Origin: Bufo bufo
Lineage: Eukaryota; Chordata; Amphibia; Anura; Bufonidae
Assembly (NCBI RefSeq): GCF_905171765.1
Contig: NC_053395.1
Span: 184,778,156-184,842,155, forward strand
Reading direction: 5' to 3'
Length of the DNA: 64,000 nucleotides
Shown: positions 58,201 to 58,576 of the stretch, one piece after another
How the letters are laid out: each line of letters begins with the position of its first letter
Position numbering within the stretch: position 1 is the stretch's first letter
Program-made: the position numbers and the translations under genes
Notes under the pieces: model-generated
The model's input: only the letters and a program-made list of their open reading frames with translations
Told to the model about the DNA's origin: nothing
Databases searched by the model: none

Positions 58201-58576
58201 TGCCATATTATTATGGGACTTCGATATTGGTGACCTATCCTCTGTATAGATCATCAATATCCACACCAATCAGCCGCTTGCAGCAGCCTCAACACTGTAA
58301 ATTATTTACAGGCTCCATTCACTGTTATGGTCTGTTGGAATACTACAGTTCAGCTCCCATTCACCTGGGTCTCAAATAGCCCTATATTGACAAGTTTTAG
58401 TCATATTTCACACATTTTACACATCGTCCTGACATTTGGTCTCTTTCTGCAGAGTGATATCGCCACATTATACTTTAAAGTAGGGATCAAGAATATTGGG
58501 ACAGTCTTCCTCCACACAGATGCACAGATTCCCGATGAAAGATTCCTTGTTCTCATCAATGACATGCTGGCATCAG
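4969..58576 (+). CDS. DNAH11: Axonemal dynein heavy chain (DNAH11-like), internal part, 10 exons
   Basis: Ten exons splice into a continuous frame of 1663 bp (about 554 codons) encoding part of the dynein motor ring: the AAA2 end, AAA3 and the start of AAA4. Dynein heavy chains are microtubule minus-end motors; DNAH11 and its paralogues act in ciliary outer arms. Introns follow phases 0,0,1,2,0,0,0,2,0 and all use GT-AG. From memory, the segment [20 protein letters not shown] matches DNAH11 better than DNAH9, as do FASPEC and LWLHES. The stretches NPTAGSF, GIGEP-like GVGEP and RKGYSI lean towards DNAH9, so orthology needs a tree. Both gene ends lie outside the window; a full heavy chain has about 4500 residues. 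No stop codon or frameshift appears in the exons, so the gene looks functional. Confidence 0.8.
5183..5356 (+). CDS. DNAH11: Dynein heavy chain exon b (linker into AAA3)
   Basis: The acceptor TATAATTTCAG is followed by 58 codons, [15 protein letters not shown] through DMIPDIPLQ, and a GTGAGT donor. The motifs [18 protein letters not shown] and [11 protein letters not shown] are hallmarks of axonemal heavy chains just before the AAA3 P-loop. The intron before it is only 82 bp, whereas the next is 18.3 kb. Phase 0 at both ends. Confidence 0.92.
5357..6677 (+). other. Start of the 18.3-kb intron; no gene seen
   Basis: Ordinary intron sequence follows the GTGAGT donor. Around 6195-6420 there are stretches related to the palindromic element at 6678-7243, such as CAGACATGACAGGAGAGGTGACAG near 6390, so an older copy of that repeat is probably present. 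I see nothing coding. Confidence 0.5.
6678..7243. repeat. Palindromic MITE, interrupted by a short LINE insertion
   Basis: The ends are long inverted repeats: GAGAACCTGTCCCCTCTCCT on the left against AGGAGAGGTGACAGATTCTC on the right. The middle also folds back: TTATTATTCCTGCTAAAAGT (about 6786) is matched inverted near 6980-7000, and TCCCTGCACAGTCGGACA (6867) is inverted at 6898. A 142-bp LINE tail inserted at 7068. There is no coding capacity. Confidence 0.7.
7068..7209 (+). mobile_element. Short 5'-truncated LINE (poly-A retroposon) with 16-bp target duplication
   Basis: The insert ends with an AATAAA signal (in CTTAATAAAAAACTTTG) and a pure A-run of about 20. It is flanked by the direct repeat AAAACAGACATGTCAG at 7052-7067 and 7210-7225. 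This is the signature of target-primed reverse transcription. The body is only about 120 bp, so the LINE family cannot be named. Confidence 0.75.
7244..8561. other. Intron sequence, nothing recognised
   Basis: AT-rich intron DNA with short A- and T-runs. I find no exon-like open frame matching dynein, no clear terminal repeats and no tandem array before the Tc1 element begins at 8562. Confidence 0.5.
8600..8668 (-). pseudogene. Tc1 transposase C-terminal fragment
   Basis: Read on the minus strand, this encodes [19 protein letters not shown], the conserved C-terminus of Tc1-like transposases. It is the continuation of the fragment ending near 11000. The 15-bp sequence TTTCGATAAGCTTCT occurs here (8654-8668) and at 10999-11013, duplicated by the L1 inserted between them. 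Confidence 0.8.
8924..10486 (+). mobile_element. Apparently intact Tc1-like DD37E transposon (TRT-type)
   Basis: This 1563-bp element is flanked by TA on each side (8922-8923 and 10487-10488). Outer ends CACTGTGCGCAGAATTATTA and TAATAATTCTGCACTCCCTG are imperfect inverted repeats. A second inner pair, ATAATTATTAGGCAACTT at about 9107 and AAGTTGCCTAATAATTAT at about 10275, gives roughly 200-bp ends of the IR/DR type. The single gene is a full-length transposase. The intact frame, both ends present and position inside an already nested L1 all point to late activity. Confidence 0.88.
9142..10158 (+). CDS. Tc1/mariner transposase, DD37E type, 338 aa
   Basis: This cut-and-paste transposase would bind the element's terminal repeats and move it to TA sites. 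An N-terminal paired-type helix-turn-helix (about residues 5-45, [20 protein letters not shown]) is followed by a basic linker [12 protein letters not shown] (49-60) and a second DNA-binding helix region (to about 110). The catalytic acidic residues are visible: D144 in [11 protein letters not shown]237 in [11 protein letters not shown] and E275 in [11 protein letters not shown]. That leaves 37 residues between the second and third, rather than the 34 of classical Tc1. The length is full for the family and there are no stops or frameshifts. The start ATG is the first in the frame, 16 bp after the inner terminal repeat. Confidence 0.92.
   Translation: MGQKKDLTGSEKSKIVRYLAEGCSTLKIAKLLKRYHRTIKRFIQNSQHGRKKRVEKPRRKITAHELRKVKRAAAKMPLATSLAIFQSCNITGVPKSTRCAILRDMAKVRKAERRPPLNKTHKLKRQDWAKKYLKTDFSKVLLTDEMRVSLDGPDGWARGWIGKGQRAPVRLRRQQGRGGVLVWAGIIKDELVGPFQVEDGVKLNSQSYCQFLEDTFFKQWYRKKSASFKKNMIFMQDNAPSHASKYSTAWLARKGIKEENLMTWPPCSPDLNPIENLWSIIKCEIYKEGKQYTSLNSVWEALVAAARNVDGEQIKTLTESMDGRLLSVLAKKGGYIGH
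10501..10998 (-). pseudogene. L1 ORF2 C-terminal fragment
   Basis: The minus-strand frame (about 165 residues) resembles the last part of L1 ORF2: [20 protein letters not shown] is the Cys/His-containing region, followed by the tail [16 protein letters not shown] and FESIWGPWL. Endonuclease and reverse transcriptase are absent because the insertion is 5' truncated, so it cannot act alone. The frame closes at 10501, 15 bp from the DD37E element in the 3'UTR. Confidence 0.8.
11014..11719 (-). pseudogene. Tc1 transposase, middle and C-terminal part, broken
   Basis: On the minus strand, 11707-11348 encodes [20 protein letters not shown] and further text ending near [11 protein letters not shown], with a stop. 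The frame 11173-10988 carries the DDE signature end [20 protein letters not shown]. The part between (about 11170-11340) is frameshifted. It belongs to the element at 8562-17850, and its N-terminal end is at 17539-17685, beyond an L1 insertion. Confidence 0.8.
11720..12065 (-). other. 3'UTR of the L1, with G-rich tracts on the sense strand
   Basis: The + strand shows long C-runs at about 11900-11916 and 11936-11944, so the L1 RNA carries several G-runs just upstream of its poly-A tail. Near the end an AATAAA lies in the sense strand (TTTGAAAATAAA). G-rich 3'UTR tracts that can fold as quadruplexes are known from mammalian L1s; here that is an inference from base composition. Confidence 0.6.
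12066..15290 (-). pseudogene. L1 ORF2p: end of endonuclease, reverse transcriptase, C-terminal domain (1074 codons)
   Basis: The frame opens within the endonuclease motif [10 protein letters not shown] and runs through the reverse transcriptase. Visible RT motifs are [64 protein letters not shown] and the catalytic [10 protein letters not shown]-terminal Cys/His motif, [18 protein letters not shown], is retained. ORF2p nicks target DNA and copies L1 RNA there. It is separated from its N-terminal 224 residues by a single missing G around 15288. In the intact protein, IENR would continue directly into a residue before ISDHSP. With that repaired, ORF2 is about 1298 residues, the usual size. Confidence 0.9.
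15287..15961 (-). pseudogene. L1 ORF2p N-terminal AP endonuclease (224 codons), cut by frameshift
   Basis: Begins [18 protein letters not shown] and shows endonuclease motifs in order: Asn in TWNVKG, Glu in LQETHL, the NVYAPN strand, [13 protein letters not shown], and SRIDYWL. The last motif, SDHSP, lies in the next frame. It ends at a TGA produced by the one-base deletion that separates it from 12066-15290. The two parts overlap by four bases. Confidence 0.9.
16201..16229 (-). other. Long homopolymer T run in the L1 inter-ORF spacer
   Basis: A run of 28-29 T (A on the L1 sense strand) lies between ORF1 (ends 16292) and ORF2 (starts 15961), followed by a C-run. Internal poly-A is unusual for an L1 spacer. 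It may be slippage expansion or a trace of an earlier chimeric join. Confidence 0.7.
16292..17410 (-). CDS. L1 ORF1p, RNA-binding coiled-coil protein, 372 aa
   Basis: ORF1p coats L1 RNA and acts as a nucleic-acid chaperone. A charged N-terminal part is followed by a heptad-rich coiled coil (about residues 75-155, including [17 protein letters not shown]), then the RRM start [10 protein letters not shown] (about 162-171). The C-terminal domain includes [18 protein letters not shown], and the tail is Arg/Gln-rich. The frame is uninterrupted. Translation could start at M1, at M12 ([10 protein letters not shown]) or at M40 (MAAETET); the frame alone cannot decide. It lies 115 bp from the L1 5' end. 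Confidence 0.88.
   Translation of the reverse strand: MWQVLTGSAVCMERYLLRSGKRPEDGEEPRPAPLHKEDKMAAETETTPRVVDLNQPLISSQEDLFQSTPLPAADLKRLALEVAAHLAPDLKSTLAATIQDSLTELQEAYSQQGYRIDELEQRTACVEEDMQGTQSRIKVLMQTVNELKDKVDDLENRSRRSNLRLVGLPEDIPGTELKHICESELPRALGLSIPRKVERAHRLGSLQSPPEGPKELANRPQRGRQVIMKYLDFSDKEDIIRAFRARKEPLTYRGQKIMLFNDYSAVITKKRRGFSEICTSLFQRKIRFQLLYPAVLKVKCADGVYRNFNNASDAAAFFAQGPYLTEPEEPVEQGRRASQSPQSGFQGTSRGKPQRRDETQHFSSGNQRKQRK
17539..17685 (-). pseudogene. Tc1 transposase N-terminal helix-turn-helix fragment
   Basis: The minus-strand frame begins [18 protein letters not shown] and continues [20 protein letters not shown], the paired-like DNA-binding start of Tc1 transposases. Its continuation is at 11719 and downwards, beyond the L1. 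The start codon is about 165 bp from the element's right terminal repeat, as in other Tc1 elements. Confidence 0.85.
17853..18542. other. Intron sequence with a short repeated motif
   Basis: No coding match. TACTTTTGATTGCACC followed by an A-run occurs at about 18018 and again near 18322, suggesting a small duplicated repeat fragment. Otherwise I see nothing. Confidence 0.4.
18543..19535. repeat. Large foldback (palindromic) non-autonomous element, about 1 kb
   Basis: An almost perfect palindrome is centred at about 19103, with arms of about 240 bp (18850-19093 and 19114-19360) and a 20-bp loop. The inner arm sequence CACATGATCCATC is matched by GATGGATCATGTG. The outer left end AAGGCCCCTTTCACACGGGC and the diverged right end near ACGTGTCTAAGAGCC look like terminal repeats. 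No protein is encoded. Confidence 0.75.
19625..20064 (-). mobile_element. Short LINE 3'-end insertion with about 25-bp target duplication
   Basis: On the minus strand the insert ends TTGAAAATAAAGAATATAC followed by A's. It is flanked by near-identical copies of CACTGCTTGGGYTTTCCATR (19600-19624 and 20065-20089, two mismatches). A pyrimidine-rich tract in sense (G-rich on + at 19740-19820) is consistent with a LINE 3'UTR. It has no open frame. Confidence 0.6.
20090..21600. other. Intron sequence, nothing firmly recognised
   Basis: The region has low GC and short open frames only. The minus-strand 60-codon frame at 20376-20558 resembles no family I know. No terminal repeats or tandem arrays stand out. 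Confidence 0.4.
21601..22345. repeat. Foldback element with an inner MITE
   Basis: Outer inverted repeats of about 75 bp: ATGATACCTTTCACTT at 21645-21660 against AAGTGAAAGGTATCAT at about 22279, extending to AAACCAAGCACAATG and CATTGTGCCTGGTTT. A second inverted pair, CCCTTGCTCCTCCTGTTTCC (21741) and GGAAGCAGGAGGAGCAAGGG (21858), lies inside the left half. A separate palindromic MITE occupies 21933-22267. Confidence 0.65.
21933..22267. repeat. Palindromic MITE (AGGGCTTGTTTGC ends, TTA edges)
   Basis: Left end TTAGGGCTTGTTTGCATGAC, right end TTGTGTGAACGAGCCCTTA. The 3-bp TTA at both edges is the target preference of PIF/Harbinger elements, so a Harbinger-like origin is inferred. The interior is a diverged palindrome with CCCATTCACTTGAATGGG at its left and CCCATTGAAATTAATGGG at its right. 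It is nested inside the foldback element at 21601-22345. Confidence 0.65.
22381..22570. repeat. T2-like MITE, 190 bp
   Basis: Ends TTAAAGGGGTTGTGTCACTT and AAGTGACATAACCCCTTTAA form clear terminal inverted repeats with TTAA at both edges. T2-type MITEs with TTAAAGGRR ends and TTAA targets are known from Xenopus, which supports an amphibian source. Confidence 0.8.
22571..23675 (+). other. Last part of the 18.3-kb intron
   Basis: Non-coding. A small inverted repeat GTCGCAAAACC / GGTTTTGCGAC lies at 22801-22824. The intron ends with the acceptor TGTAAATACAG at 23675. Confidence 0.5.
23676..23880 (+). CDS. DNAH11: Dynein heavy chain exon c (AAA3 P-loop)
   Basis: The acceptor is TAAATACAG and the donor GTAAGTCTG. 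The 68 codons plus one base read [16 protein letters not shown] through [12 protein letters not shown]. It carries the AAA3 Walker A motif GNAGVGKT with the catalytic Lys, and the conserved [13 protein letters not shown] strand. It starts in phase 0 and ends in phase 1. It is bounded by introns of 18.3 kb and 12.1 kb, both full of transposons. Confidence 0.95.
23881..25043. other. Intron sequence with a hairpin element
   Basis: Unremarkable intron DNA apart from the perfect-looking hairpin at 24276-24457, annotated separately. No exon-like frame is seen. Confidence 0.5.
24276..24457. repeat. Hairpin (foldback) element, 79-bp arms
   Basis: Left arm 24276-24354 and right arm 24379-24457 are inverted copies with few mismatches, e.g. 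GAAAGGTAATCCAGCTCAAT against ATTGAGCTGGATTACCTTTC. The 24-bp loop itself contains CTCGTTGACGAG. The right arm has an AATAAA. It is probably a foldback transposon relic or an inverted retroposon pair; the family is unknown. Confidence 0.7.
25044..25347. repeat. T2-like MITE, right end lost at an L1 insertion
   Basis: Starts TTAAAAGGGGTACAGTACAT and matches the element at 50808-51320 over several stretches, e.g. AAGGATGAAACTGAGCATGT and AATTCAGATCC. The expected end GGGACAACCCCTTTAA is reduced to GAGACAAC, next to the target duplication of the L1 at 25361. The two events are therefore adjacent. Confidence 0.6.
25493..26407 (+). CDS. L1 ORF1p, 304 aa
   Basis: The order is a basic start [18 protein letters not shown], a Pro/Ser-rich stretch, a coiled coil (about residues 70-135, ending [16 protein letters not shown]), an RRM start LWVRGLPE, and a C-terminal domain with [21 protein letters not shown] and [12 protein letters not shown]. 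It would bind L1 RNA. The frame is intact. The ATG at 25493 is 132 bp from the L1 5' end. The L1 remnant at 422-2180 encodes the closest relative in this window. Confidence 0.88.
   Translation: MTRKKGRNKIACTSAPSQTLPEMFRHSRETVMADPTSSPASPASPTDGGHSSGPNITDPGQASLYKNIASLFKAELSQAVEEFSRQIQDLGNRVSELESQTDDISDAIRADREEINSHAAQLAALELKIEDLENRSRRGNLWVRGLPETFQDLQTTMTTLFGALLPQAEPTQLRMDRVHRALGKPRSADLPRDIVLKFHYPEVRYQVLAAARNRPDLPGLPSSVHLYADLAPSTLRKRREMRPVTSALQNAQIRYRWGFPFNLSFQLNSRSHTVHTPAEGLEVLQRAGIPFERSEIPAAPPRPQ
26882..28369 (+). pseudogene. L1 ORF2p N-terminal half: endonuclease and RT start (496 codons)
   Basis: Begins [18 protein letters not shown]. Endonuclease motifs are [39 protein letters not shown] and WSDHDMV. 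The RT begins with [19 protein letters not shown]. Reading runs on 41 bp into the gypsy LTR before a stop. The interrupted codons continue in the same frame at 33083, so the only lesion here is the insertion. Confidence 0.9.
28370..28954 (-). repeat. Gypsy 3' LTR (585 bp)
   Basis: In sense it begins TGTGACAGGACCAGGGGGAA and ends AATCCCGCTACA. It matches the copy at 32494-33078 over its whole length with no difference that I could find by eye. A 68-codon minus-strand frame in both LTRs is a by-product and not a gene. The pol frame ends inside this LTR (stop at 28883-28885). Confidence 0.92.
28883..31489 (-). pseudogene. Gypsy Pol: protease, integrase, partial RT (868 codons, RT core deleted)
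   Basis: The frame continues upstream of 31489 through a CCHC zinc knuckle, [14 protein letters not shown]. Retroviral-type protease: [12 protein letters not shown] (about 52-62). Integrase: His-Cys zinc region H267, H272, C302, C305, then the catalytic triad D334 (AMDLVGP), D393 (LTDQGTPF), E429 ([10 protein letters not shown]), spaced DD35E, and a C-terminal GPYEIVEKV motif. RT follows with CNDFRKLN and [14 protein letters not shown] (first catalytic Asp) and [16 protein letters not shown]. At about residue 816 it jumps to [10 protein letters not shown], normally the RNase H end. The YxDD motif and most of RNase H are therefore absent. Integration-competent, copying-incompetent Pol is inferred. 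Confidence 0.9.
31490..31611 (-). other. Gag-Pol junction: CCHC knuckle in the -1 frame
   Basis: This stretch joins gag and pol. In the pol frame it reads [13 protein letters not shown], then [13 protein letters not shown], then the CCHC knuckle. There is no stop codon between the junction and 31489, so the knuckle is made only if ribosomes change frame. Confidence 0.75.
31594..32403 (-). CDS. Gypsy Gag with SCAN-like capsid region, 269 aa
   Basis: This is the structural protein of the retrotransposon particle. An N-terminal coiled coil (about 1-55: [19 protein letters not shown]) is followed by the capsid part [20 protein letters not shown] and [13 protein letters not shown]. The region at about 135-232 includes [14 protein letters not shown] and [11 protein letters not shown], resembling a SCAN domain. 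SCAN domains of vertebrate zinc-finger proteins are known to derive from Gmr1-like capsid. The frame is intact and ends at 31594, just after a G6 slippery site. The start ATG is 91 bp from the 5' LTR. Gag looks functional. Confidence 0.88.
   Translation of the reverse strand: MEEVLKQLIQANIQLQKANANQQETNRLFMETTQAGFREQQSLNKSLVEQIAVLAERPHVQEESISVGRRVQASLQKMVAGDDVETYLTIFERAAEREKLPAEQWVDTLAPFLSGEPQKAYYDLSEQDARQYPKLKAEILARLGVTSAVRAQRVHNWTFQLDKPARSQMYDLFHLAKKWLQPEVSTATQVVERVVLDRFVCALPVRIQRCVGQADPRDVDQLVALVERYLNTEEYLQDLSPTWPAPGSQKSTDRGKTVPNLKGGRRAVK
31612..31618 (-). promoter_or_regulatory. Candidate -1 ribosomal frameshift heptamer G GGG GGA
   Basis: On the minus strand the gag codons run AAG GGG GGA AGG. 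The heptamer G GGG GGA fits the X XXY YYZ rule in the gag frame, and a one-base backward slip leads exactly into the pol frame (AAG GAG GGC CGT). No stimulatory pseudoknot has been worked out. Confidence 0.55.
32459..32493 (-). promoter_or_regulatory. Gypsy primer-binding site region
   Basis: Directly after the 5' LTR on the sense strand the sequence is TA then TGGTGGAGGCTGCGCTGG. Starting with TGG, it could pair with a tRNA 3' end (CCA). The tRNA species is not certain. Confidence 0.5.
32494..33078 (-). repeat. Gypsy 5' LTR (585 bp)
   Basis: Matches 28370-28954. On the sense strand this copy would hold the promoter. The followed-by CCAT at 33079-33082 repeats the bases before the other LTR. 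Confidence 0.92.
33083..35370 (+). pseudogene. L1 ORF2p C-terminal half: RT core and tail, one stop and one frameshift
   Basis: Reading continues in frame from 28369. RT motifs: [62 protein letters not shown], and the catalytic LFADDILLS. The frame is open to 34681, meets a TAG at 34682-34684, and continues in the same frame to about 35070. A frameshift near 35065-35110 then moves it to the frame ending at 35370 ([13 protein letters not shown]). A Cys/His motif, [18 protein letters not shown], is kept. The L1 is inactive but recently so. Confidence 0.88.
35627..35963 (+). other. End of intron before exon d
   Basis: Plain AT-rich intron ending in a long T-run polypyrimidine tract (35938-35958) and the acceptor AATAG. 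No repeats recognised. Confidence 0.6.
35964..36129 (+). CDS. DNAH11: Dynein heavy chain exon d (AAA3 Walker B)
   Basis: The exon completes the split Arg codon C|GC and reads [35 protein letters not shown], then [27 protein letters not shown] is the AAA3 Walker B strand with its acidic pair. The donor is TG|GTGAGT, in phase 2. The reading frame and motif spacing agree with other axonemal heavy chains. Confidence 0.95.
36196..36939. repeat. T2-like MITE, 744 bp
   Basis: Ends TTAAAGTGGTTGCGCAGTGG and CCACTGCACAACCCCTTTAA are near-perfect inverted repeats with TTAA at both edges. Subterminal GATGACCTATCCTCAGCATAGGTCATC is itself a hairpin and recurs near 36895 and 49035, marking a family in this genome. 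It is non-coding. Confidence 0.75.
36940..38657 (+). other. Rest of intron before exon e; possible LTR fragment at 37700-38270
   Basis: No exon-like frames. About 37700-38270 is A/G-rich with phrases such as CAGAGTCAGGGTCAGTGCCAGG, reminiscent of vertebrate LTR sequences, but I found neither clean ends nor a target duplication. A short hairpin lies at 37500. The acceptor is TTACTATAG at 38657. Confidence 0.35.
38658..38760 (+). CDS. DNAH11: Dynein heavy chain exon e (AAA3)
   Basis: The first base completes the Trp codon TG|G. The text is [20 protein letters not shown] then [14 protein letters not shown], the sensor-I segment of AAA3 with the conserved CMNP. The donor GTAATATAC is in phase 0. 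At 103 bp it is the shortest exon here. Confidence 0.94.
38761..39566 (+). other. Intron before the gypsy-2 element
   Basis: Nothing recognised. It includes AT-rich text and an AACAATAATAAT microsatellite near 39483. Confidence 0.5.
39567..40845 (-). repeat. Gypsy-2 3' LTR, about 1.28 kb
   Basis: Starts (+ strand) TGTGACAAATACCGTACC and ends CCATATTCCTCACA. Its end portion (40635-40845) matches 41541-41752 closely, and the segment near 40297-40335 matches 41507-41545. No open frame of interest. Confidence 0.8.
41012..41240 (-). pseudogene. Gypsy-2 Pol fragment (RT/RNase H junction)
   Basis: Minus-strand translation gives text like [39 protein letters not shown] and [13 protein letters not shown], the typical end of gypsy reverse transcriptase leading into the first Asp of RNase H. 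It is cut on both sides by internal deletions. It joins directly to gag-like or unknown sequence at 41240-41500. Confidence 0.75.
41758..43435 (+). other. Intron before exon f, with one MITE
   Basis: Apart from the MITE at 41920-42228, I see only AT-rich intron sequence with A-runs. It ends in the acceptor TTCACCTTTCAG. Confidence 0.5.
41920..42228. repeat. MITE with CATGCACACGGCC ends
   Basis: Left end AAACCTCATGCACACGGCCG; right end GTCATATGCATGAGGCCTT. It has diverged inverted repeats and an inner purine-rich palindrome. It is similar at its ends to the element at 59785-60011 (ACACGGCCGTG...GTGTGCATGAGCCC). Confidence 0.5.
43436..43675 (+). CDS. DNAH11: Dynein heavy chain exon f (end of AAA3)
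   Basis: The 80 codons run [20 protein letters not shown] to [20 protein letters not shown] with the Arg of sensor II, and [10 protein letters not shown] before it, are conserved in every axonemal heavy chain. The donor GTAACGTTG is in phase 0. The stretch [20 protein letters not shown] resembles DNAH11 more than DNAH9. Confidence 0.95.
43748..44576. repeat. Left inverted arm of the Penelope-like element
   Basis: Begins TGGCTAGCAAAAGAAAGGGG, the complement of the sequence ending near 48102. It includes a mutated hammerhead-like motif (44498-44563, minus strand). The arm is followed by a MITE insertion at 44577 and then TATAGGGGACAAAT, which the right arm has without the MITE. Confidence 0.8.
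44498..44563 (-). ncRNA. Hammerhead-like ribozyme motif, left arm (core base mutated)
   Basis: On the minus strand the order is CACTCACTC, AGTTG, GCCA, then CCGAGGA in place of the core CUGANGA, a stem-loop GAGGT-ACAGC-ACCTC, GAAA, CGC, GTC, TGGC and GGAGTGAG. It is the same layout as at 47271-47337 but with T-to-C at the second core base, which should abolish cleavage. Confidence 0.55.
44577..44841. repeat. Harbinger-like palindromic MITE inside the Penelope arm
   Basis: TTA flanks both sides of GGCCGAATGCACACGGCCG...CGGCCGTGTGCATTCGGCC. The inner part is also palindromic (CTGTTCAGAGCAGGAGCGCA against TGCGCTCCTGCTCTGAACAG), with CAGTAATACACTATACGACT at the centre. The right arm of the host element keeps the empty site (CCCCTATATAGGAGTGAGG). 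A related copy starts at about 63890. Confidence 0.75.
45483..46010 (-). pseudogene. Penelope GIY-YIG endonuclease domain, one in-frame stop
   Basis: Minus-strand reading shows a Cys-rich part, [12 protein letters not shown], then [15 protein letters not shown], and the nuclease signature [17 protein letters not shown] (GIY and YIG equivalents). A TGA follows GRTK, after which the same frame continues [20 protein letters not shown] and [18 protein letters not shown] to 45483. GIY-YIG nucleases of Penelope elements are thought to cut target DNA. The single stop makes this copy non-functional. Confidence 0.85.
46072..47054 (-). pseudogene. Penelope reverse transcriptase, nonsense mutation in YIDD and frameshift
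   Basis: The first frame (47054-46539) reads [35 protein letters not shown] and [20 protein letters not shown] (RT motif A, LDVGSLYT). A frameshift follows near 46720. The second frame (to 46072) has [19 protein letters not shown] and [13 protein letters not shown]. The catalytic motif is R-(stop)-I-D-D: TAA at 46597-46599 replaces the Tyr of YIDD. Penelope RTs are related to telomerase. GIY-YIG follows downstream, as expected. Confidence 0.85.
47035..47220 (+). pseudogene. Inverted second copy of the Penelope RT start
   Basis: On the + strand it reads [20 protein letters not shown] and [20 protein letters not shown], matching the minus-strand RT at 46860-47010 with a few substitutions and a deletion (IKCLE...GTLD shortened). 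It stops at about 47220, where a 24-bp scrap of MITE sequence leads into the right arm. So the element is an inverted partial dimer. Confidence 0.85.
47245..48102. repeat. Right inverted arm of the Penelope-like element
   Basis: The complement of the left arm, ending CCCCTTTCTTTTGCTATCCA. About 90 further bases (48103-48191, CTTTTTTTACTCTGTGCC to CCTATTTC) precede the duplication and have no partner on the left. It carries the better-preserved hammerhead-like motif. Confidence 0.8.
47271..47337 (+). ncRNA. Hammerhead-like self-cleaving ribozyme motif, right arm
   Basis: In order: GCTCACTC (47271-47278), CAGTTG, GCCA (47284-47287), core CTGAGGA (47288-47294, fits CUGANGA), one A, stem II GAGGT-ACAGC-ACCTC (47296-47310), GAAA (47311-47314), minimal stem III CGCG, cleavage triplet GTC (47318-47320), TGGC (47321-47324), ATAAG, GAGTGAGC (47330-47337). 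GCCA pairs with TGGC, and GCTCACTC with GAGTGAGC, forming stem I with an internal loop. Hammerheads with very short stem III are known in Penelope-like elements. The extra A before stem II departs from the consensus, so activity is uncertain. Confidence 0.65.
48207..49253 (+). other. Intron before exon g
   Basis: Mostly unrecognised. About 48820-49095 has the end of a MITE family seen at 36196-36939 (GATATTGATGACCTATTCTAAGG with ACCCCTTG near 49090), without a matching left end that I can place. The acceptor is TCTGTTACGCAG. Confidence 0.5.
49254..49415 (+). CDS. DNAH11: Dynein heavy chain exon g (AAA3-AAA4 linker)
   Basis: The 54 codons read [37 protein letters not shown], then IDTAKRFFE, followed by GTATGT. 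WLHES-RVY-DK is conserved across axonemal chains; FASPEC is the variant I associate with DNAH11. Phase 0 at both ends. Confidence 0.93.
49615..49901. repeat. Degenerate T2-like MITE
   Basis: Left AAAGGGGTTGTCCCATTAAT; right CTTAATAGGACACTTTAAG. The paired subterminal texts TATCCCCTATCCACAGGGTA and TGTGGATAGGGGATAAG are clear inverted repeats. It is non-coding. Confidence 0.6.
49955..50112. repeat. hAT-type MITE, 158 bp, with 8-bp target duplication
   Basis: Ends CAGGGGTAGGCAACCT and AGGTTGTTGACCCCTG are terminal inverted repeats. The flanks TTTTAACC (49947-49954) and TTTTAATC (50113-50120) are an 8-bp duplication with one change, as expected for hAT. The interior has the paired GTGAAACTACAACTCCCAGC and GCTGGGAATTGTAGTTTCAC. 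Confidence 0.82.
50121..50807 (+). other. Intron sequence, nothing recognised
   Basis: AT-rich intron with A-runs at 50640-50650 and no repeats that I can name. Confidence 0.4.
50808..51320. repeat. T2-like MITE, 513 bp, with an internal tandem repeat
   Basis: Begins TTAAATGGGTTATCCCATAA and ends GTGGGACAACCCCTTTAA, with TTAA at both edges. It is the same family as the truncated element at 25044-25347. The copy here has a three-unit tandem repeat at 50996-51097 that the other copy has only once. Confidence 0.7.
50996..51097. repeat. 34-bp tandem repeat, three copies
   Basis: The unit begins CAGCTCAGGGG and contains TGCTCTCCCTATCA; it starts at 50996, 51030 and 51064. A minisatellite expansion inside a MITE. 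There are no unique spacers, so it is not a CRISPR. Confidence 0.85.
51321..51809 (+). other. Intron before exon h
   Basis: Contains a C10-11 run followed by an A-run (about 51511-51529) and a fragment of the hAT MITE family (CTGTGGCTCACCAGCTGTTG near 51663). Otherwise unrecognised. The acceptor is TTGACCCTGCAG. Confidence 0.5.
51810..52003 (+). CDS. DNAH11: Dynein heavy chain exon h (before AAA4)
   Basis: Reads [20 protein letters not shown], then [20 protein letters not shown], then [14 protein letters not shown], ending AT|GTGAGT in phase 2. The start GVDEHM after RFFE matches the DNAH11 pattern better than DNAH9. The conserved NLVLFE-A leads directly to the AAA4 P-loop exon. Confidence 0.94.
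52004..52597 (+). other. Intron sequence, nothing recognised
   Basis: AT-rich intron without identifiable repeats. Confidence 0.4.
52598..52858. repeat. T2-like MITE, 261 bp
   Basis: TTAAACGGGGTTGTCCAAAC on the left and GGACAACCCCTTTAA on the right are inverted repeats with TTAA edges. The interior hairpin pairs GTCAATCACTGG (about 52678) with CCAGTGATTGAC (about 52712). Confidence 0.78.
52859..54563 (+). other. Intron before exon i
   Basis: Non-coding with a long C-run at 53031-53044. At 54258-54395 there is an exon-like open stretch with a strong acceptor, discussed under findings. Nothing else recognised. Confidence 0.45.
54564..54726 (+). CDS. DNAH11: Dynein heavy chain exon i (AAA4 P-loop)
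   Basis: The first base completes the Ile codon AT|C; then [36 protein letters not shown] and [14 protein letters not shown], followed by [18 protein letters not shown] is the AAA4 Walker A motif. CRISRIL is as in DNAH11, where DNAH9 has CHINRIL from memory. It ends in phase 0. Confidence 0.95.
54898..55461. mobile_element. Solo-LTR-like unit, 564 bp
   Basis: Edges TGTCACGGTAGG and GGGCGTGACA show the TG...CA form. The 5-bp duplication GTAAG lies at 54893-54897 and 55462-55466. It has no open frame. The simplest reading is a solo LTR left by recombination; a small TIR element with TGTCACG ends is the alternative. Confidence 0.65.
55467..56082. other. Intron sequence between two LTR-like units
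   Basis: It contains TGTTACAGTCTC near 55557 and TTGTTAACA near 56053, which might be ends of another LTR, but I found no matching duplication. No coding. Confidence 0.35.
56083..56672. mobile_element. Solo-LTR-like unit, 590 bp
   Basis: Edges TGTCATGATCAGTG and GGGACCGTGACA; the 5-bp duplication AGAAT lies at 56078-56082 and 56673-56677. It is similar in style to the unit at 54898 (TGTCA...TGACA, A-rich body) but not obviously the same sequence. It contains no gene. Confidence 0.65.
56678..57715 (+). other. Intron sequence, nothing recognised
   Basis: No transposon ends, tandem arrays or dynein-like frames were seen. Confidence 0.4.
57716..58134. repeat. T2-like MITE, 419 bp
   Basis: TTAAAGGGGTTGTATATCTTCA on the left and TGAAGATGAACAACCCCTTTAA on the right are near-perfect inverted repeats with TTAA at the edges. 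Confidence 0.82.
58135..58452 (+). other. Intron end before exon j
   Basis: Holds a fragment of the MITE family with GGTGACCTATCCTCTGTATAG (58228). It ends in the acceptor TCTTTCTGCAG. Confidence 0.5.
58453..58576 (+). CDS. DNAH11: Dynein heavy chain exon j (AAA4)
   Basis: Reads [20 protein letters not shown], then [21 protein letters not shown], ending in phase 1 before GTACAA. VFL-TDAQ is the degenerate Walker B of AAA4 and [12 protein letters not shown] is universally conserved. It is the last exon in the window; the next one (expected to begin with the rest of a Gly codon and E-x-P) is not found by 64000. Confidence 0.93.
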